64,000 nucleotides of DNA, taken from WHSW01 sp963851045 (lineage in GTDB: Bacteria; Actinomycetota; Thermoleophilia; Solirubrobacterales; 70-9). How positions within the stretch are numbered: position 1 is the stretch's first letter; the number at the start of each line of letters is the position of its first letter. The notes below the pieces were generated by a model. That model saw only the letters and a program-made list of their open reading frames with translations. It ran no database searches and was not told the origin of the DNA. The position numbers were made by a program, and so were the translations under genes. Below, one piece after another: positions 17,895 through 27,189 of this stretch. The stretch lies in the NCBI GenBank assembly GCA_963851045.1, contig CAWKNC010000001.1, forward strand, positions 998,681 to 1,062,680. Direction: 5' to 3'.

Positions 17895-19244
17895 GTGACC
17901 CCGCAGGGAAAGAAGGGCAATCCGGCTGCTGTCGCAAAGGCACCAGCGCCGACGCCGCGCAAGCGGCCGTCGCGACGTGGCCTGGCGCTGTTTGGCGGGC
18001 TGCTCATCGCGCTCTTCGTGATCGTCGCCGTGGCGCAGGGCATCGGCCATCCCTCGGTCCCCGACGATGCGATCGCGGTGGTGGAGGACGCACCCGATGG
18101 CACCGTGACCAAGGCCGAGTTCGACCGCGTGCTCGCGCAGACCGCGGCGGGCCAGGGGCTGCAGGACGTTCCGGAACCGAGCGACCCGACCTACCAGCAG
18201 CTGGCCGACGCGGCCGAGGCGAACGCGATTCTCTCGCGCTGGGTCACCGGTGAGGCCGCGGAGCGCGACATCGAGGTCTCAGACCGCGAGGTTGAACAGC
18301 AGCTGGACCAGATCAAGACGCAGCAGTTCGGCTCCGAGAAGGAGTTCGACAAGTACATCGAGGACGCCGGCTTCTGCACCGAGGAGGAGCTCTCCACCGA
18401 GCCCCTCGTGTGCCAGGACGTGATCAAGCAGGTGAAGCTGATGATCATCTCCGATCGCATCCAGGCGGCCGTCCTGCCCGAGAATCCGTCGGTCTCCGAT
18501 GAGGAGATCTCGGCTTACTACGAAGCCAACCAGACGCAGTTTCGCCAGCCCGAGACCCGCGACGCCCGCGTGATCCTCACCAAGGACGAAAAGGACGCCA
18601 ACGCCGCGCTCGCCGCGCTGCAAGAGGACGGCTCCGATGAGTCCTACGCGGACGTCGCCAAGGAGTTCTCGATCGACGACGCGACGAAGTCCACGGGGGG
18701 TCTGCGACAGGGTGTGGTCGAGGGCCAGTCCGAGCCGGCGCTGGACAAGGAGATCTTTGCCGCGCCGGAGGGCGACCTGGTGGGTCCATTCGAGGGCGAC
18801 GCCGGCTTCTACGTGATCGAGGTTCAGAAGGTCACGCCTGCGACGACGACGTCCCTTGAGGATGCGACCGACCAGATCAAGCAGACGCTGGTGGCCGCGC
18901 GACAGCAGGAGCTCGCGCAGACCTTCCAGGACAACTTCCGCACCAAATGGGTCGCGCGCACGTTCTGCGCGGACGGCTATCGCATCGACGACTGCTCGAA
19001 CTCCGAGCCCGTCGCGAACACCTGCACCGAGGAAATCGCCGAGAGCCAGGGCTGCCCGGCGCCGGTGCAATCGACGCGACCGATCGCACCCGGCACGGCC
19101 ACCGTGTTCGGCACCGCTGCGGCACCGGCCCTCCCGCAGGGTCCGATCACGCCCACGCCTGAGGTCCCGGCCGGGGCAACCACCCCCGGCCTCACGCCGG
19201 TTCCCGGCGGCGCCCCCGCGCCGACGCCTGTACCCGGCGGTTAG
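17895..19244 (+). CDS. Membrane-anchored parvulin-type peptidyl-prolyl isomerase (SurA/PrsA-like)
   Basis: Extracytoplasmic foldase. The 449-residue protein has a basic N-terminus, one TM anchor (LALFGGLLIALFVIVAVAQG), a SurA-like N-terminal chaperone region (residues about 55-205) and a parvulin PPIase domain. The PPIase domain spans about 215-325 (ETRDARVILTKDEKDANAAL; YADVAKEFSIDDATKSTGG; EGDLVGPFEGDAGFYVIEV). The C-terminus has four Cys residues around residues 357-392 and a Pro/Thr/Ala-rich low-complexity tail. Its stop overlaps the GTG of mazG by 1 bp. The operon continues to mazG and eno. Confidence 0.9.
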   Translation: MTPQGKKGNPAAVAKAPAPTPRKRPSRRGLALFGGLLIALFVIVAVAQGIGHPSVPDDAIAVVEDAPDGTVTKAEFDRVLAQTAAGQGLQDVPEPSDPTYQQLADAAEANAILSRWVTGEAAERDIEVSDREVEQQLDQIKTQQFGSEKEFDKYIEDAGFCTEEELSTEPLVCQDVIKQVKLMIISDRIQAAVLPENPSVSDEEISAYYEANQTQFRQPETRDARVILTKDEKDANAALAALQEDGSDESYADVAKEFSIDDATKSTGGLRQGVVEGQSEPALDKEIFAAPEGDLVGPFEGDAGFYVIEVQKVTPATTTSLEDATDQIKQTLVAARQQELAQTFQDNFRTKWVARTFCADGYRIDDCSNSEPVANTCTEEIAESQGCPAPVQSTRPIAPGTATVFGTAAAPALPQGPITPTPEVPAGATTPGLTPVPGGAPAPTPVPGG

Positions 19245-19846
19245 TGCCGCTCGACGCTCTCGAGCGCCTCGACCAGATCACCCGTCGACTGCGGCGGGAG
19301 TGCCCCTGGGACCGCGAGCAGGACGAGCGCTCGATCGTTCCCCACACGGTCGAGGAGGCCTACGAGCTCGCCGAGGCGGCGCAGCTGGGTGACGACGAGA
19401 AGCTTCGAGACGAGCTCGGCGACGTCCTCTTTCAGGTCGTCTTTCTCTCGCTGCTATTGGAGGAACGCGGGGAGGGATCCTTCGAGCGGGTGGCGGAGCA
19501 GATGACCGAGAAGCTCATCCGCCGCCATCCGCATGTGTTCGGCGAGGTCGAGGCCGAGACGTCGGGGGAGGTCCGGCGCAATTGGGATGAGATCAAGCGC
19601 GAGGTTGAGGGCCGCAACTTCGACGACGTTCCCGAGAACCTGCCCGGCCTCCTCTATGCCCGCAAGATCCTGCGCAGGACCGATCCGGAGGGCGGAGGAA
19701 AGGCCGACCCGGCGACCCGCGACGATCTCGAGCGCGAGGTCGGTGAGGAGCTGCTCGACGCCGTGCGCCGGGCGCGCTCGCTGGGCGTCGACCCCGAACT
19801 GGCCCTGCGGGCCGCGGCAAACCGCCTTCGCGAGTCCTCCCGGTAG
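19244..19846 (+). CDS. mazG: MazG family nucleoside triphosphate pyrophosphohydrolase
   Basis: Cleaves non-canonical NTPs to NMP and pyrophosphate. The 200-residue single-domain protein contains CPWDREQDERSIVPHTVEEA, YELAEAAQLGD, the metal-binding LRDELGDVLFQVVF (EEx(n)ExxD pattern) and KLIRRHPHVFGE. It ends with a NWDEIKREVEGR helix. The GTG start overlaps the preceding stop. It is followed by eno after 14 bp; mazG-eno adjacency is common in actinobacteria. Confidence 0.95.
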   Translation: MPLDALERLDQITRRLRRECPWDREQDERSIVPHTVEEAYELAEAAQLGDDEKLRDELGDVLFQVVFLSLLLEERGEGSFERVAEQMTEKLIRRHPHVFGEVEAETSGEVRRNWDEIKREVEGRNFDDVPENLPGLLYARKILRRTDPEGGGKADPATRDDLEREVGEELLDAVRRARSLGVDPELALRAAANRLRESSR

Positions 19847-19860
19847 CCTCCCGCGCCGGT

Positions 19861-21162
19861 ATGGGAGTCATCGAAAACATTCACGCGCGCCAGATTCTCG
19901 ACTCGCGCGGCAATCCGACGGTCGAGGCCGAGGTTCGCCTGGAATCGGGCGCGAGCGGCCGTGCGGCGGTGCCCTCAGGTGCCTCCACGGGTGAGTTCGA
20001 GGCCACCGAGCTTCGCGATGGCGGCGACCGCTGGGCGGGCAAGGGTGTCGAGACCGCGGTCGCAAACGTCAACGAGGCCATCGCGAAGGCGCTGACGGGC
20101 GCTCGCGCGACCGACCAGGGGGCGATCGACCAGACCCTGCGCGAGCTCGACGGCACCCCGAACAAGGCGCGACTGGGCGCCAACGCGGTGCTCGCGGTTT
20201 CACTTGCGACGGCGCGCGCAGCTGCGGCCGAGAACGAGGTTCCCCTCTACCTCTACGTCGCCGAGCTCTACGGGGCCACGCGCGAAGAGGCGAACGTCCT
20301 ACCGGTGCCGATGATGAACGTGATCAACGGCGGCGCGCATGCCGACAACTCCGTCGACCTGCAGGAGTTCATGGTCGTCCCCGCCGGCGCCACGAGCTTC
20401 TCCGAGGGCCTGCGGATGGGCACCGAGATCTTCCACGCCCTCAAGAAGACGATGCAGGCGCGCGGTCTGGCGACCACCGTTGGCGACGAGGGAGGCTTCG
20501 CTCCCAACCTCGAGTCCAACGAGGCGGCTCTCGAGCTTCTCGTCGAGGGCATCGAGGCCGCGGGCTACAGGCCCGGCGAGGACGCCTTCATCGCGCTCGA
20601 TCCGGCCACCAGCGAGCTCTACCGCGAATCCGACGGCGCCTATGTCTTCGAGCACGAGAACCGCGCCCTGACGGCTGAGGAGATGGCTGCGTACTGGGCC
20701 GACATGACCGGCCGCTACCCGGTGATCTCGATCGAGGACGGTATGGCCGAGGATGACTGGGACGGCTGGGCGCTCGTCACCAAGCGCCTCGGATCGAGCT
20801 GTCAGTTGGTGGGCGACGACCTGTTCGTGACGAATCCCGAGCGGCTTCAGCGCGGAATCGATGCCGGGGTCGGCAACTCGATCCTCGTCAAGGTCAACCA
20901 GATCGGAACGCTGAGCGAGACGCTTGAGGCGATCACGATCGCGCGCGGCGCCGGCTACTCCGCGGTGATCTCACACCGCTCCGGCGAGACCGAGGACACG
21001 ACGATCGCCGACATCGCGGTGGGGACGGGCGCGGGGCAGATCAAGACCGGCGCTCCGTCGCGCTCGGATCGCGTCGCCAAGTACAACCAGCTCCTGCGGA
21101 TCGAGGAGCAGCTGGGCGACGCCGCGACCTATCCCGGGCTCGAAACTTTCAGCGGAAGGTAA
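19861..21162 (+). CDS. eno: Enolase
   Basis: Converts 2-phosphoglycerate to phosphoenolpyruvate. At 433 residues it is full length. Motifs: ARQILDSRGNPTVEAEV, SGASTGEFEATELRD, the substrate-binding VGDEGGFAPNLESNEAAL, the metal ligands in FIALDPATSELY and YPVISIEDGMAEDDWDGW, LVGDDLFVTNPERLQ, the catalytic Lys of ILVKVNQIGTLSETLEA and SHRSGETEDTTIADIAV. All key acidic ligands are present. Confidence 0.98.
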   Translation: MGVIENIHARQILDSRGNPTVEAEVRLESGASGRAAVPSGASTGEFEATELRDGGDRWAGKGVETAVANVNEAIAKALTGARATDQGAIDQTLRELDGTPNKARLGANAVLAVSLATARAAAAENEVPLYLYVAELYGATREEANVLPVPMMNVINGGAHADNSVDLQEFMVVPAGATSFSEGLRMGTEIFHALKKTMQARGLATTVGDEGGFAPNLESNEAALELLVEGIEAAGYRPGEDAFIALDPATSELYRESDGAYVFEHENRALTAEEMAAYWADMTGRYPVISIEDGMAEDDWDGWALVTKRLGSSCQLVGDDLFVTNPERLQRGIDAGVGNSILVKVNQIGTLSETLEAITIARGAGYSAVISHRSGETEDTTIADIAVGTGAGQIKTGAPSRSDRVAKYNQLLRIEEQLGDAATYPGLETFSGR

Positions 21163-21190
21163 GCGCCCGCGGGCGCCGAACCGATGAGGC

Positions 21191-21538
21191 GTGAGCGCAC
21201 GCGCCCAACCCGGCTATCGGCTCAGGCCCGCTCCCAGAGCCGCACGCCGAAGCGGTTCAGGGCGAATTCAATGGGACCGAGTGGGCCGGGTTGCGCTCGT
21301 CTTGGTACTCGCCGCGATCCTTGCCTCCTACGTCAAGCCCGCACTCAACTTCGTCGACGCCTGGAACGACTCGAAGGCCGAGCACGGCTCGCTCGCGCAG
21401 CTGCAGACCGAGAACGCGCAGCTCAAGCAGCGGGTGACCGCGATCGAGGGGCCAGACGCCGCCGAGCGCGCGGCGCGCAAGCTCGGCATGAACCTTCCCG
21501 GCGAGGGCGCGTACGTGATCGAGGGACTTTCCCGCTAG
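21191..21538 (+). CDS. Septum formation initiator family protein (DivIC/FtsB-like)
   Basis: A small bitopic divisome protein of 115 residues with a basic cytoplasmic N-terminus and one TM helix (VGRVALVLVLAAILASYV). A leucine-rich coiled coil follows (LAQLQTENAQLKQRVTAIEG), then a short 'ARKLGM..PGE..YVI' ending, which is the standard DivIC/FtsB C-terminal pattern. The gene lies directly downstream of eno, the typical place for divIC/ftsB in actinobacteria. The GTG start is 28 bp after the eno stop. Confidence 0.88.
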   Translation: MSARAQPGYRLRPAPRAARRSGSGRIQWDRVGRVALVLVLAAILASYVKPALNFVDAWNDSKAEHGSLAQLQTENAQLKQRVTAIEGPDAAERAARKLGMNLPGEGAYVIEGLSR

Positions 21539-21545
21539 CGGACTG

Positions 21546-23828
21546 GTGCGGCCGGGAATGATCCCGGCCTTCACCACGGCTCCGGCCGACGAGCGCACGC
21601 TCGCAGCCGGCGCCTATCTCTTGGGCGCGATCGAGCTCGCGCTCATCTGCGCGCCCCTGATCTATGCCGCGTGGAGAGTCCAGCGGACGATCCTGGGCTG
21701 GAGCGGGGCGCCGGCGCGGGTTGTCGAGGCCGTGGTGGCGATCTTCGCCATGGTCGCGCTCGCCGAGCTGCTCGGAACCTTCGCGGTCTTCGAGGCAGTG
21801 ACGATGATCATCGGAGGCCTCGTCGTGGCCGCGGTGGCGCATTTCGCCTGCGCGCGGGTCGCGCCGCGCGAACTCGAGCTGCCGCCCGCGCCCCCGAGCT
21901 CGCGCCTGGCCGTCTGGCTCGCCGCGCTGGCCGTGGCGGTCGTCGCGGCGGCCTGGATGGTCCCGACCCTGGGCAGCCTCGCCGGCGGCATGGACCGCGC
22001 GGACAGCCTCTGGTACCACATGCCGCTCGCCGCTCGCTGGGCTGACGGAGCCCACTTCGGCGTCATCGACTTCTTCGACCCGATCTTCTTCGCCTCCTAC
22101 TACCCGGCGAACTCCGAGATCTTTCACGCGGTCGGGATCCTCCCCTTCGATCGCGACTTCCTCTCGCCGCTGCTGAACCTCGGCTGGCTCGCCCTCGGCC
22201 TCACCTCCGCCTACGCGATCGGCCGCCCCTACGGCGTCGCGCCGCAGGCGCTGATCGGCGGCGCGATCGCCCTCGGCGCCCAGAACCTCGTCGAGTTCCA
22301 GGCGGGCGAGGCCCTCAACGACATCATGGGCGTCGCGTTGATCCTCGCGGCGGTCGCGGTGCTCGTAAACGTCTGGGCGAGTCGAACAACAACAACGGGC
22401 AATGAGGGGGAGCCGGGGGACGAAAACGGTGCCGGTCGACGAGAAACTCTCGATAGGCGAGAGCTTCGCGTCATTTGGCCGGCGATCGCTGTCGCTGGCC
22501 TTGCCGCGGGCCTGGCGGCGGGCACGAAGCTCTCGTTTCTCGCCCCCGTCGCTGCCCTGTTCGTGGGCCTCGCCGTCATCGCGCCGAGGGGCGGGCGCGT
22601 CAGGACGGCCGTCACCTTCGCCCTTCCGGCCTTTCTGGCCGGGGGCTACTGGTATGTGCGTAACGCGATCGCGATGGGCAATCCGATCCCGTATACGAAC
22701 TTCGGCCCGCTGGGCCTGCCGACGCCCGAGCGCAGCTTCGAGCTGCGGCCGGGTTACTCGGTCTTTCACTACGCCACCGACACCGAGGTCTGGAAGGACT
22801 GGTTCTTTCCCGGCCTTCACGACTCCTTCGGACTGCTGTGGCCGCTGGTCCTGATCGCCTTCGTCGGGGGCGGCGCGTACGCGCTGTGGCGGGGCGGAGA
22901 GCCTCTCGTGCGGATGCTTGGCGGGGTCGTCGTCTTCACCGCGCTCGCCTACCTGGTGACGCCCCTGACGGCGGCCGGGGAGGAGGGGAGGCCGATCGCC
23001 TTCGAGTGGAACGTCCGCTATCTCGCTCCGGCTGCGGCCGTGGGCCTGGCGATGCTGCCGATCCTCCCCGCGCTTCGGCGCAACGAGACCGCGCGCGACG
23101 TCACGCTCGGCGGGCTCGCGATCCTCTTTGCCGCGACGACGGTCGATCTCGTCCAGTGGCAGCAGGGTCACGTGAAGGGCGCCATCGCGGCGGGGGTCGG
23201 CGTGGTCATTGGCTTTGGCGTGATTCAGTGGCTTCGCTCGCGCGGCCGATGGGGTCCCGGCACTCCGCTTGTGTGGGTGGCGGGTCTCAGCGCGGTGATC
23301 GCGATTGGCGCACTGGGCGCGGGCTGGTGGGAGCAGCGCCACTATCTCGAGCGCCGTTACGAAAACCTGAGCCCGAACCTCAAGCTCGCCGAGGCCGTGC
23401 GGTGGGCGCGCGATTTGCGTGACGCCGATATCGCTGTCTCCGGCGTTCGCGGCGTCTTCAACCAGTTCGCCTTCTACGGCACCGACCTCTCGAATCACGT
23501 CCAATGGCTCGGCGTCGAGGGACCCGACGGCGCGTACGAGCGAATCACGACCTGCGAGCGCTGGCGCCAGGAGCTCGCCGACGGCAGCTACACCCACGTC
23601 GTCACGGCCTACGACCCATTCAGCCCGGGCGCGCTCACCGACACCAAGGAAGGGTTGTGGACCCGTGAGGATCCAGCGGCGAAGGAGATACTGCGCGACG
23701 GGCCGGTGAGTGTCTTTGAGATCGACGGCGAGCCCGATCCGTCGAGCTGCGGCAACCTTCCCGATCTCAGCCCGTCCGAGCTCAACGGTGACTCGGTGAA
23801 CGAGGATCCGACCGCCAACCAGCCGTGA
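21546..23828 (+). CDS. Large GT-C-like polytopic membrane protein, putative lipid-linked-sugar glycosyltransferase
   Basis: A 760-residue protein with about 11-13 TM helices and a C-terminal extracytoplasmic domain. In the first large loop, GGMDRADSLWYHMPLAARWA has the Asp and YHxP arrangement often seen in GT-C/GT39-like enzymes, where the Asp activates a polyprenyl-phosphate-sugar donor reaction. This is inference from layout, not a recognised family. GTG 21546 and ATG 21558 are both possible starts, and the ATG lies in the loop of a perfect hairpin. It begins 8 bp after divIC and overlaps the next large membrane protein by 4 bp, so it is the first gene of the glycan island. Confidence 0.72.
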   Translation: MRPGMIPAFTTAPADERTLAAGAYLLGAIELALICAPLIYAAWRVQRTILGWSGAPARVVEAVVAIFAMVALAELLGTFAVFEAVTMIIGGLVVAAVAHFACARVAPRELELPPAPPSSRLAVWLAALAVAVVAAAWMVPTLGSLAGGMDRADSLWYHMPLAARWADGAHFGVIDFFDPIFFASYYPANSEIFHAVGILPFDRDFLSPLLNLGWLALGLTSAYAIGRPYGVAPQALIGGAIALGAQNLVEFQAGEALNDIMGVALILAAVAVLVNVWASRTTTTGNEGEPGDENGAGRRETLDRRELRVIWPAIAVAGLAAGLAAGTKLSFLAPVAALFVGLAVIAPRGGRVRTAVTFALPAFLAGGYWYVRNAIAMGNPIPYTNFGPLGLPTPERSFELRPGYSVFHYATDTEVWKDWFFPGLHDSFGLLWPLVLIAFVGGGAYALWRGGEPLVRMLGGVVVFTALAYLVTPLTAAGEEGRPIAFEWNVRYLAPAAAVGLAMLPILPALRRNETARDVTLGGLAILFAATTVDLVQWQQGHVKGAIAAGVGVVIGFGVIQWLRSRGRWGPGTPLVWVAGLSAVIAIGALGAGWWEQRHYLERRYENLSPNLKLAEAVRWARDLRDADIAVSGVRGVFNQFAFYGTDLSNHVQWLGVEGPDGAYERITTCERWRQELADGSYTHVVTAYDPFSPGALTDTKEGLWTREDPAAKEILRDGPVSVFEIDGEPDPSSCGNLPDLSPSELNGDSVNEDPTANQP
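21550..21569 (+). promoter_or_regulatory. Perfect 8-bp hairpin with ATG in the loop
   Basis: GGCCGGGA (21550-21557) pairs exactly with TCCCGGCC (21562-21569), leaving the tetraloop ATGA, whose ATG is a possible start of the first glycan-island gene. It may affect translation of the island or be a chance palindrome. Confidence 0.35.
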
Positions 23829-26179
23829 TCGCGATCTACGCCTGCACCCTGCTCGTCCTCGCCTCGTCGCTGGCAATCGGCCGAGCGATCCTGATCGCCC
23901 TGGGAGGCCCGCGACCCGCCTGGATGTCGGGTGTAACCGGCTTCGCGACGCTCGTGATCGTCGCGCCGTTCGTGCTTCGCCTTCCCGGCCGGGCAACGAC
24001 TGCGCTCGTGATCGTTGCTCTCGCGACCCTGCTCTGCGCCTGGGTCGGGATCCGCGATCTGCGCAGCAACCCCGGCTTTGGCCCATGGCGCGAGGGTGTC
24101 CTCACCGGTGTGGTGGTCGTCGCGGTCGCGACCATTCCATTCCTCGTCGCCGGTCGCACGGGCGTCCTGGGCGAGGGGATCTACACCAACGATCACGCGG
24201 CGCAGCTCTACTGGGCCGACTGGCTGCAGCGTGGGTTCGGGCCGGAGCCGAGCGCGGTCCAGTTCGGCTATCCGACCGGGCCGCAGTCGGTTGCCGTGCT
24301 CGCGGCACAGGCGAGCGGCGCGTCACTGGTGAGCTCGTTCAACGGCCTGCTTCTTGCGATCCCGGCGCTCACGGGCCTGACTGCCCTAGGCGGGCTGCGG
24401 CTGCTTGCGGCGCCGGGCCGCGTGCTCACGGCGATCATCGTCGCGCTCCCGTACCTCGGCGCCTCCTTCCTCGCCCAGAGCGCGTTCAAGGAGACGGCGA
24501 TGGCGCTCTTCGTGCTCGCGTTCGCGCTGCTGATGGCCACTCGCAGCGGCGAGGCGGAGGACGCGCCACCCCCGTCGTGGCGGCTTCTGTGCGGGGTGGG
24601 CGCGCTGCTTGCGCTCGCGTCGGTATTCACCTTCAGCGTGCCGGGCCTGGCCTGGTTCGCGATCGCGGCGGTGCTCTGGCTCGCGACGGAGGAGCTCTTC
24701 GGCCAGAGCCCCGTCGATTGGACGGCGTTGCGCCGTGGCGCCGCGGAGCATCGGGTCCCGATCGCAATCGGTGTAGTCGTCCTGGTCGGCGCGGCGGCGA
24801 TCGCGTTCTCACCCGCGCGCGAGTTCGCGAGCAAGATCGCGGACGTCCAGGAATCGCAGGGCCGGCTGAGCTCGCCGATCTTTCCGGGCGAGGCGCTCGG
24901 GATCTGGCCGGCCGGCGACTACCGCATCGTCCGCGGCGAGGTCTCCGGGTCGCTGTTGGCGGTGGCCCTCGGCGCGATCGCAGCGGGCTACGGAATCTGG
25001 GCACTGATCCGCGCCCGTCAGTTCGCGCTGTTGTCGATGCTCGTGGCGGGAGCGACCGTCTACGCCGGGACCCGCGTCTTCGCTGAGATTCACGTGCAGG
25101 CGAAGGCGCTGATGGTGATCGCGCCCCTCGTGCTGCTTGTCGGCCTGCGCGCGCTGTTCGCGCTGCCCTCGAACAAGCTGCGTCTCGGCCTCGGCGCACT
25201 TGTCGCTGTGGCCGCCTTCGGCTCATCGCTCATCGCGCTGCGCGACACGCCCGTGGGCTTCGACGAGCGCCAGCTCGCCCTCGAGGAGCTCGCCGAGCAG
25301 GCCGACGGCAAGCCGCTCGTCTTCCTTGGCGTCGATCGCTTCGCCGGCTACTACCTGCGCGATGCCCTGACCCGTGCCCCTGCGGGTTACGTGCCCGAGG
25401 AGGTCCAGGCGCGCGAGGAGAAGAGGTGGCAACAGGGACTTGCCGCCGACTTCGACACCCTCGCCGGGGGCCAGCTCGACCGCTTCGACTACGCGATCAC
25501 GACGGCTGCCGCCTTCGCCTCGACCCCGCCGCCGAACTTCGAGCGGATCGACGCACTCGGCGACTACCTGCTCTGGAAGCGCCGGGGGGAGACGCCACGA
25601 TCGCGGATCCTCGAGCCCGAGGCAAATGGCGGGCCCGGAGCAACGCTTGCCTGCTCGCAGCTGCCCGATGGGCGCACGGGCACGGCTGTGGTTCTCGACG
25701 CTCCCTCGACCGCGAGCTACAACGAGTGGAAGACGCCGGTGCCGCCGCGCGAAACGGCCGCCGGCCAGGAGCTTGGCTGGGAGGCGCCGGGGACCGCGAC
25801 GACTCAGCTCTCGCTCCCACGCGCTGGCCAGTACGAGCTCTCGCTGCAGTATCACTCGCAGGTGCCGCTTGAGGTGCTCTACAACGGGGGGGTGATCGCC
25901 ACCCTTCCGCCCTCGCTCGAGGGGATGTATCTGAGCGGTTCCGGCCGCGGCGCCTACTGGCCCGCGGGCACGATCGACGCGGGTGGAGCCGCGCCGACTG
26001 AGATCGAGGTGCGTGCCAGCGAACCGGACGGCCTTGCCGGCACGCTGGGCGCATCGCGGCGGGTCTGGCTTGGCGACCTCGCGGCGTCCTCGGCCGCGAA
26101 GCCCCGAGGCTTGGCCTTGACCCAGGCGTGCGGCGAGTACGTCGACCACTACTCCCTCGACAGGCGGGGTGAGGGCTGA
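23825..26179 (+). CDS. Second large GT-C-like membrane protein with C-terminal extracytoplasmic domain
   Basis: 784 residues. About 12 TM helices fill residues 1-475, then a soluble domain of about 300 residues. The first extracytoplasmic loop contains EGIYTNDHAAQLYWADWLQ and FGYPTGPQS; acidic residues at this position fit a GT-C glycosyltransferase or ligase. The soluble part has a beta-rich segment (QYELSLQYHSQVPLEVLYNG) that could be a carbohydrate-binding jelly roll, ending with CGEYVDHYSLDRRG. It starts with GTG overlapping the previous gene and ends overlapping the first sulfotransferase by 1 bp. No exact family is recognised. Confidence 0.7.
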   Translation: MIAIYACTLLVLASSLAIGRAILIALGGPRPAWMSGVTGFATLVIVAPFVLRLPGRATTALVIVALATLLCAWVGIRDLRSNPGFGPWREGVLTGVVVVAVATIPFLVAGRTGVLGEGIYTNDHAAQLYWADWLQRGFGPEPSAVQFGYPTGPQSVAVLAAQASGASLVSSFNGLLLAIPALTGLTALGGLRLLAAPGRVLTAIIVALPYLGASFLAQSAFKETAMALFVLAFALLMATRSGEAEDAPPPSWRLLCGVGALLALASVFTFSVPGLAWFAIAAVLWLATEELFGQSPVDWTALRRGAAEHRVPIAIGVVVLVGAAAIAFSPAREFASKIADVQESQGRLSSPIFPGEALGIWPAGDYRIVRGEVSGSLLAVALGAIAAGYGIWALIRARQFALLSMLVAGATVYAGTRVFAEIHVQAKALMVIAPLVLLVGLRALFALPSNKLRLGLGALVAVAAFGSSLIALRDTPVGFDERQLALEELAEQADGKPLVFLGVDRFAGYYLRDALTRAPAGYVPEEVQAREEKRWQQGLAADFDTLAGGQLDRFDYAITTAAAFASTPPPNFERIDALGDYLLWKRRGETPRSRILEPEANGGPGATLACSQLPDGRTGTAVVLDAPSTASYNEWKTPVPPRETAAGQELGWEAPGTATTQLSLPRAGQYELSLQYHSQVPLEVLYNGGVIATLPPSLEGMYLSGSGRGAYWPAGTIDAGGAAPTEIEVRASEPDGLAGTLGASRRVWLGDLAASSAAKPRGLALTQACGEYVDHYSLDRRGEG

Positions 26180-27189
26180 TGCCGCACTTCGGTACGCCAG
26201 ACGAGGCGCCGTCACCGATCGCTGGCGACGTCGAGCCCGAGCGCGCCGACGAACTCGCCAACCTCGTTTTCATCGGCGGCACCGGTCGCAGCGGCACTCA
26301 CGTGCTCTCCCAGTTGATCTCGCGTCACCACCGCTACGGGCTGGTGCCGGTCGAGGTGCGCTTCCACACCGATCCCGACGGCTTTCCGGGGCTGCTGGCC
26401 GGCGACGTCAGCGTCGAGCAGTTCCTCAAGCGGCTGCGCGGTTTTTGGTGGAAGGGCTTTCAGACGAGCCGCTTTCGCGGGATGTATCGCTTCGTCGAGC
26501 GTGAGCGCTTCGATGTTGCGGTCGAGCGCTTCGAGGGTGAGCACGCCGCCGACCTCGAGGCCGCCTGTCGCAACCTCTTTTTCGACCTGCTTTGGTTTCG
26601 CACCGAGGGCGAGGGTGAGCGCGGGCTCATCGAGCAGAGCACCGACAACGTCGCCGCCGCCGAAACGCTCGTGCGCCTGTTCCCCGAGGCGAAGTTCATC
26701 CATGTGGTGCGCGACGGACGCGATGCCTCGGCCTCGAGGGTCAGCCAGACTCGCGGCCTGGTGCGCCCGCGCACACGCGTGCAGGGAATCGAGTGGTGGG
26801 AGGAGCGCCTGCGCGCGATCGAGGCCGGCGCCGACGCGATCCCGGAGGGGCGCCTGCTCACCGTTGGCCTCGACGAGCTCGTGCGAATGCAGCGCGCTCG
26901 CGCGGCGCTGCGGCCACTGTTTCGCTACCTGGGAACGACGATGACCAAGCGCACCCGCCGCTTTTTCTCCAACCGCATGACCACCGAGGAGGCCAACAAG
27001 GAGCGCTGGCGCGAGGGGATATCCGAGCGCAAGGCGGCCCACCTCGAGACGCTCTACCTCGAGGCGCTCGAGCGCCTGGAGGCTGATGACATGCGCTGCG
27101 CGCCGCTTTTGCGCCACGCGTACGAGCGTCGCGACGAGACCCAGGACCCGCTGATCTACGTCTACGATCGAGGGCCGTCTGATGGCTGA
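26179..27189 (+). CDS. PAPS-dependent sulfotransferase, island copy 1
   Basis: A 336-residue cytosolic sulfotransferase-fold protein. The 5'-phosphosulfate loop is LVFIGGTGRSGTHVLSQLIS and the 3'-phosphate-binding motif is FIHVVRDGRDASASRVSQT, both intact. It is predicted to move sulfate from PAPS to a hydroxyl group, here most likely on a sugar or lipid acceptor made by the neighbours. It is clearly paralogous to the next gene over its length (both GGTGRSGTH, both 'RERWR.G.S' and 'CAP.LR..YERR.E' near the end). The acceptor is unknown. Confidence 0.88.
   Translation: MPHFGTPDEAPSPIAGDVEPERADELANLVFIGGTGRSGTHVLSQLISRHHRYGLVPVEVRFHTDPDGFPGLLAGDVSVEQFLKRLRGFWWKGFQTSRFRGMYRFVERERFDVAVERFEGEHAADLEAACRNLFFDLLWFRTEGEGERGLIEQSTDNVAAAETLVRLFPEAKFIHVVRDGRDASASRVSQTRGLVRPRTRVQGIEWWEERLRAIEAGADAIPEGRLLTVGLDELVRMQRARAALRPLFRYLGTTMTKRTRRFFSNRMTTEEANKERWREGISERKAAHLETLYLEALERLEADDMRCAPLLRHAYERRDETQDPLIYVYDRGPSDG

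Noticed and set aside
21423..24086. Very long open frame on the minus strand opposite divIC and the first glycan-island gene
   Set aside because: Typical GC-rich antisense frame: Arg/Gly/Ala-rich translation without domains, opposite clearly coding membrane proteins.
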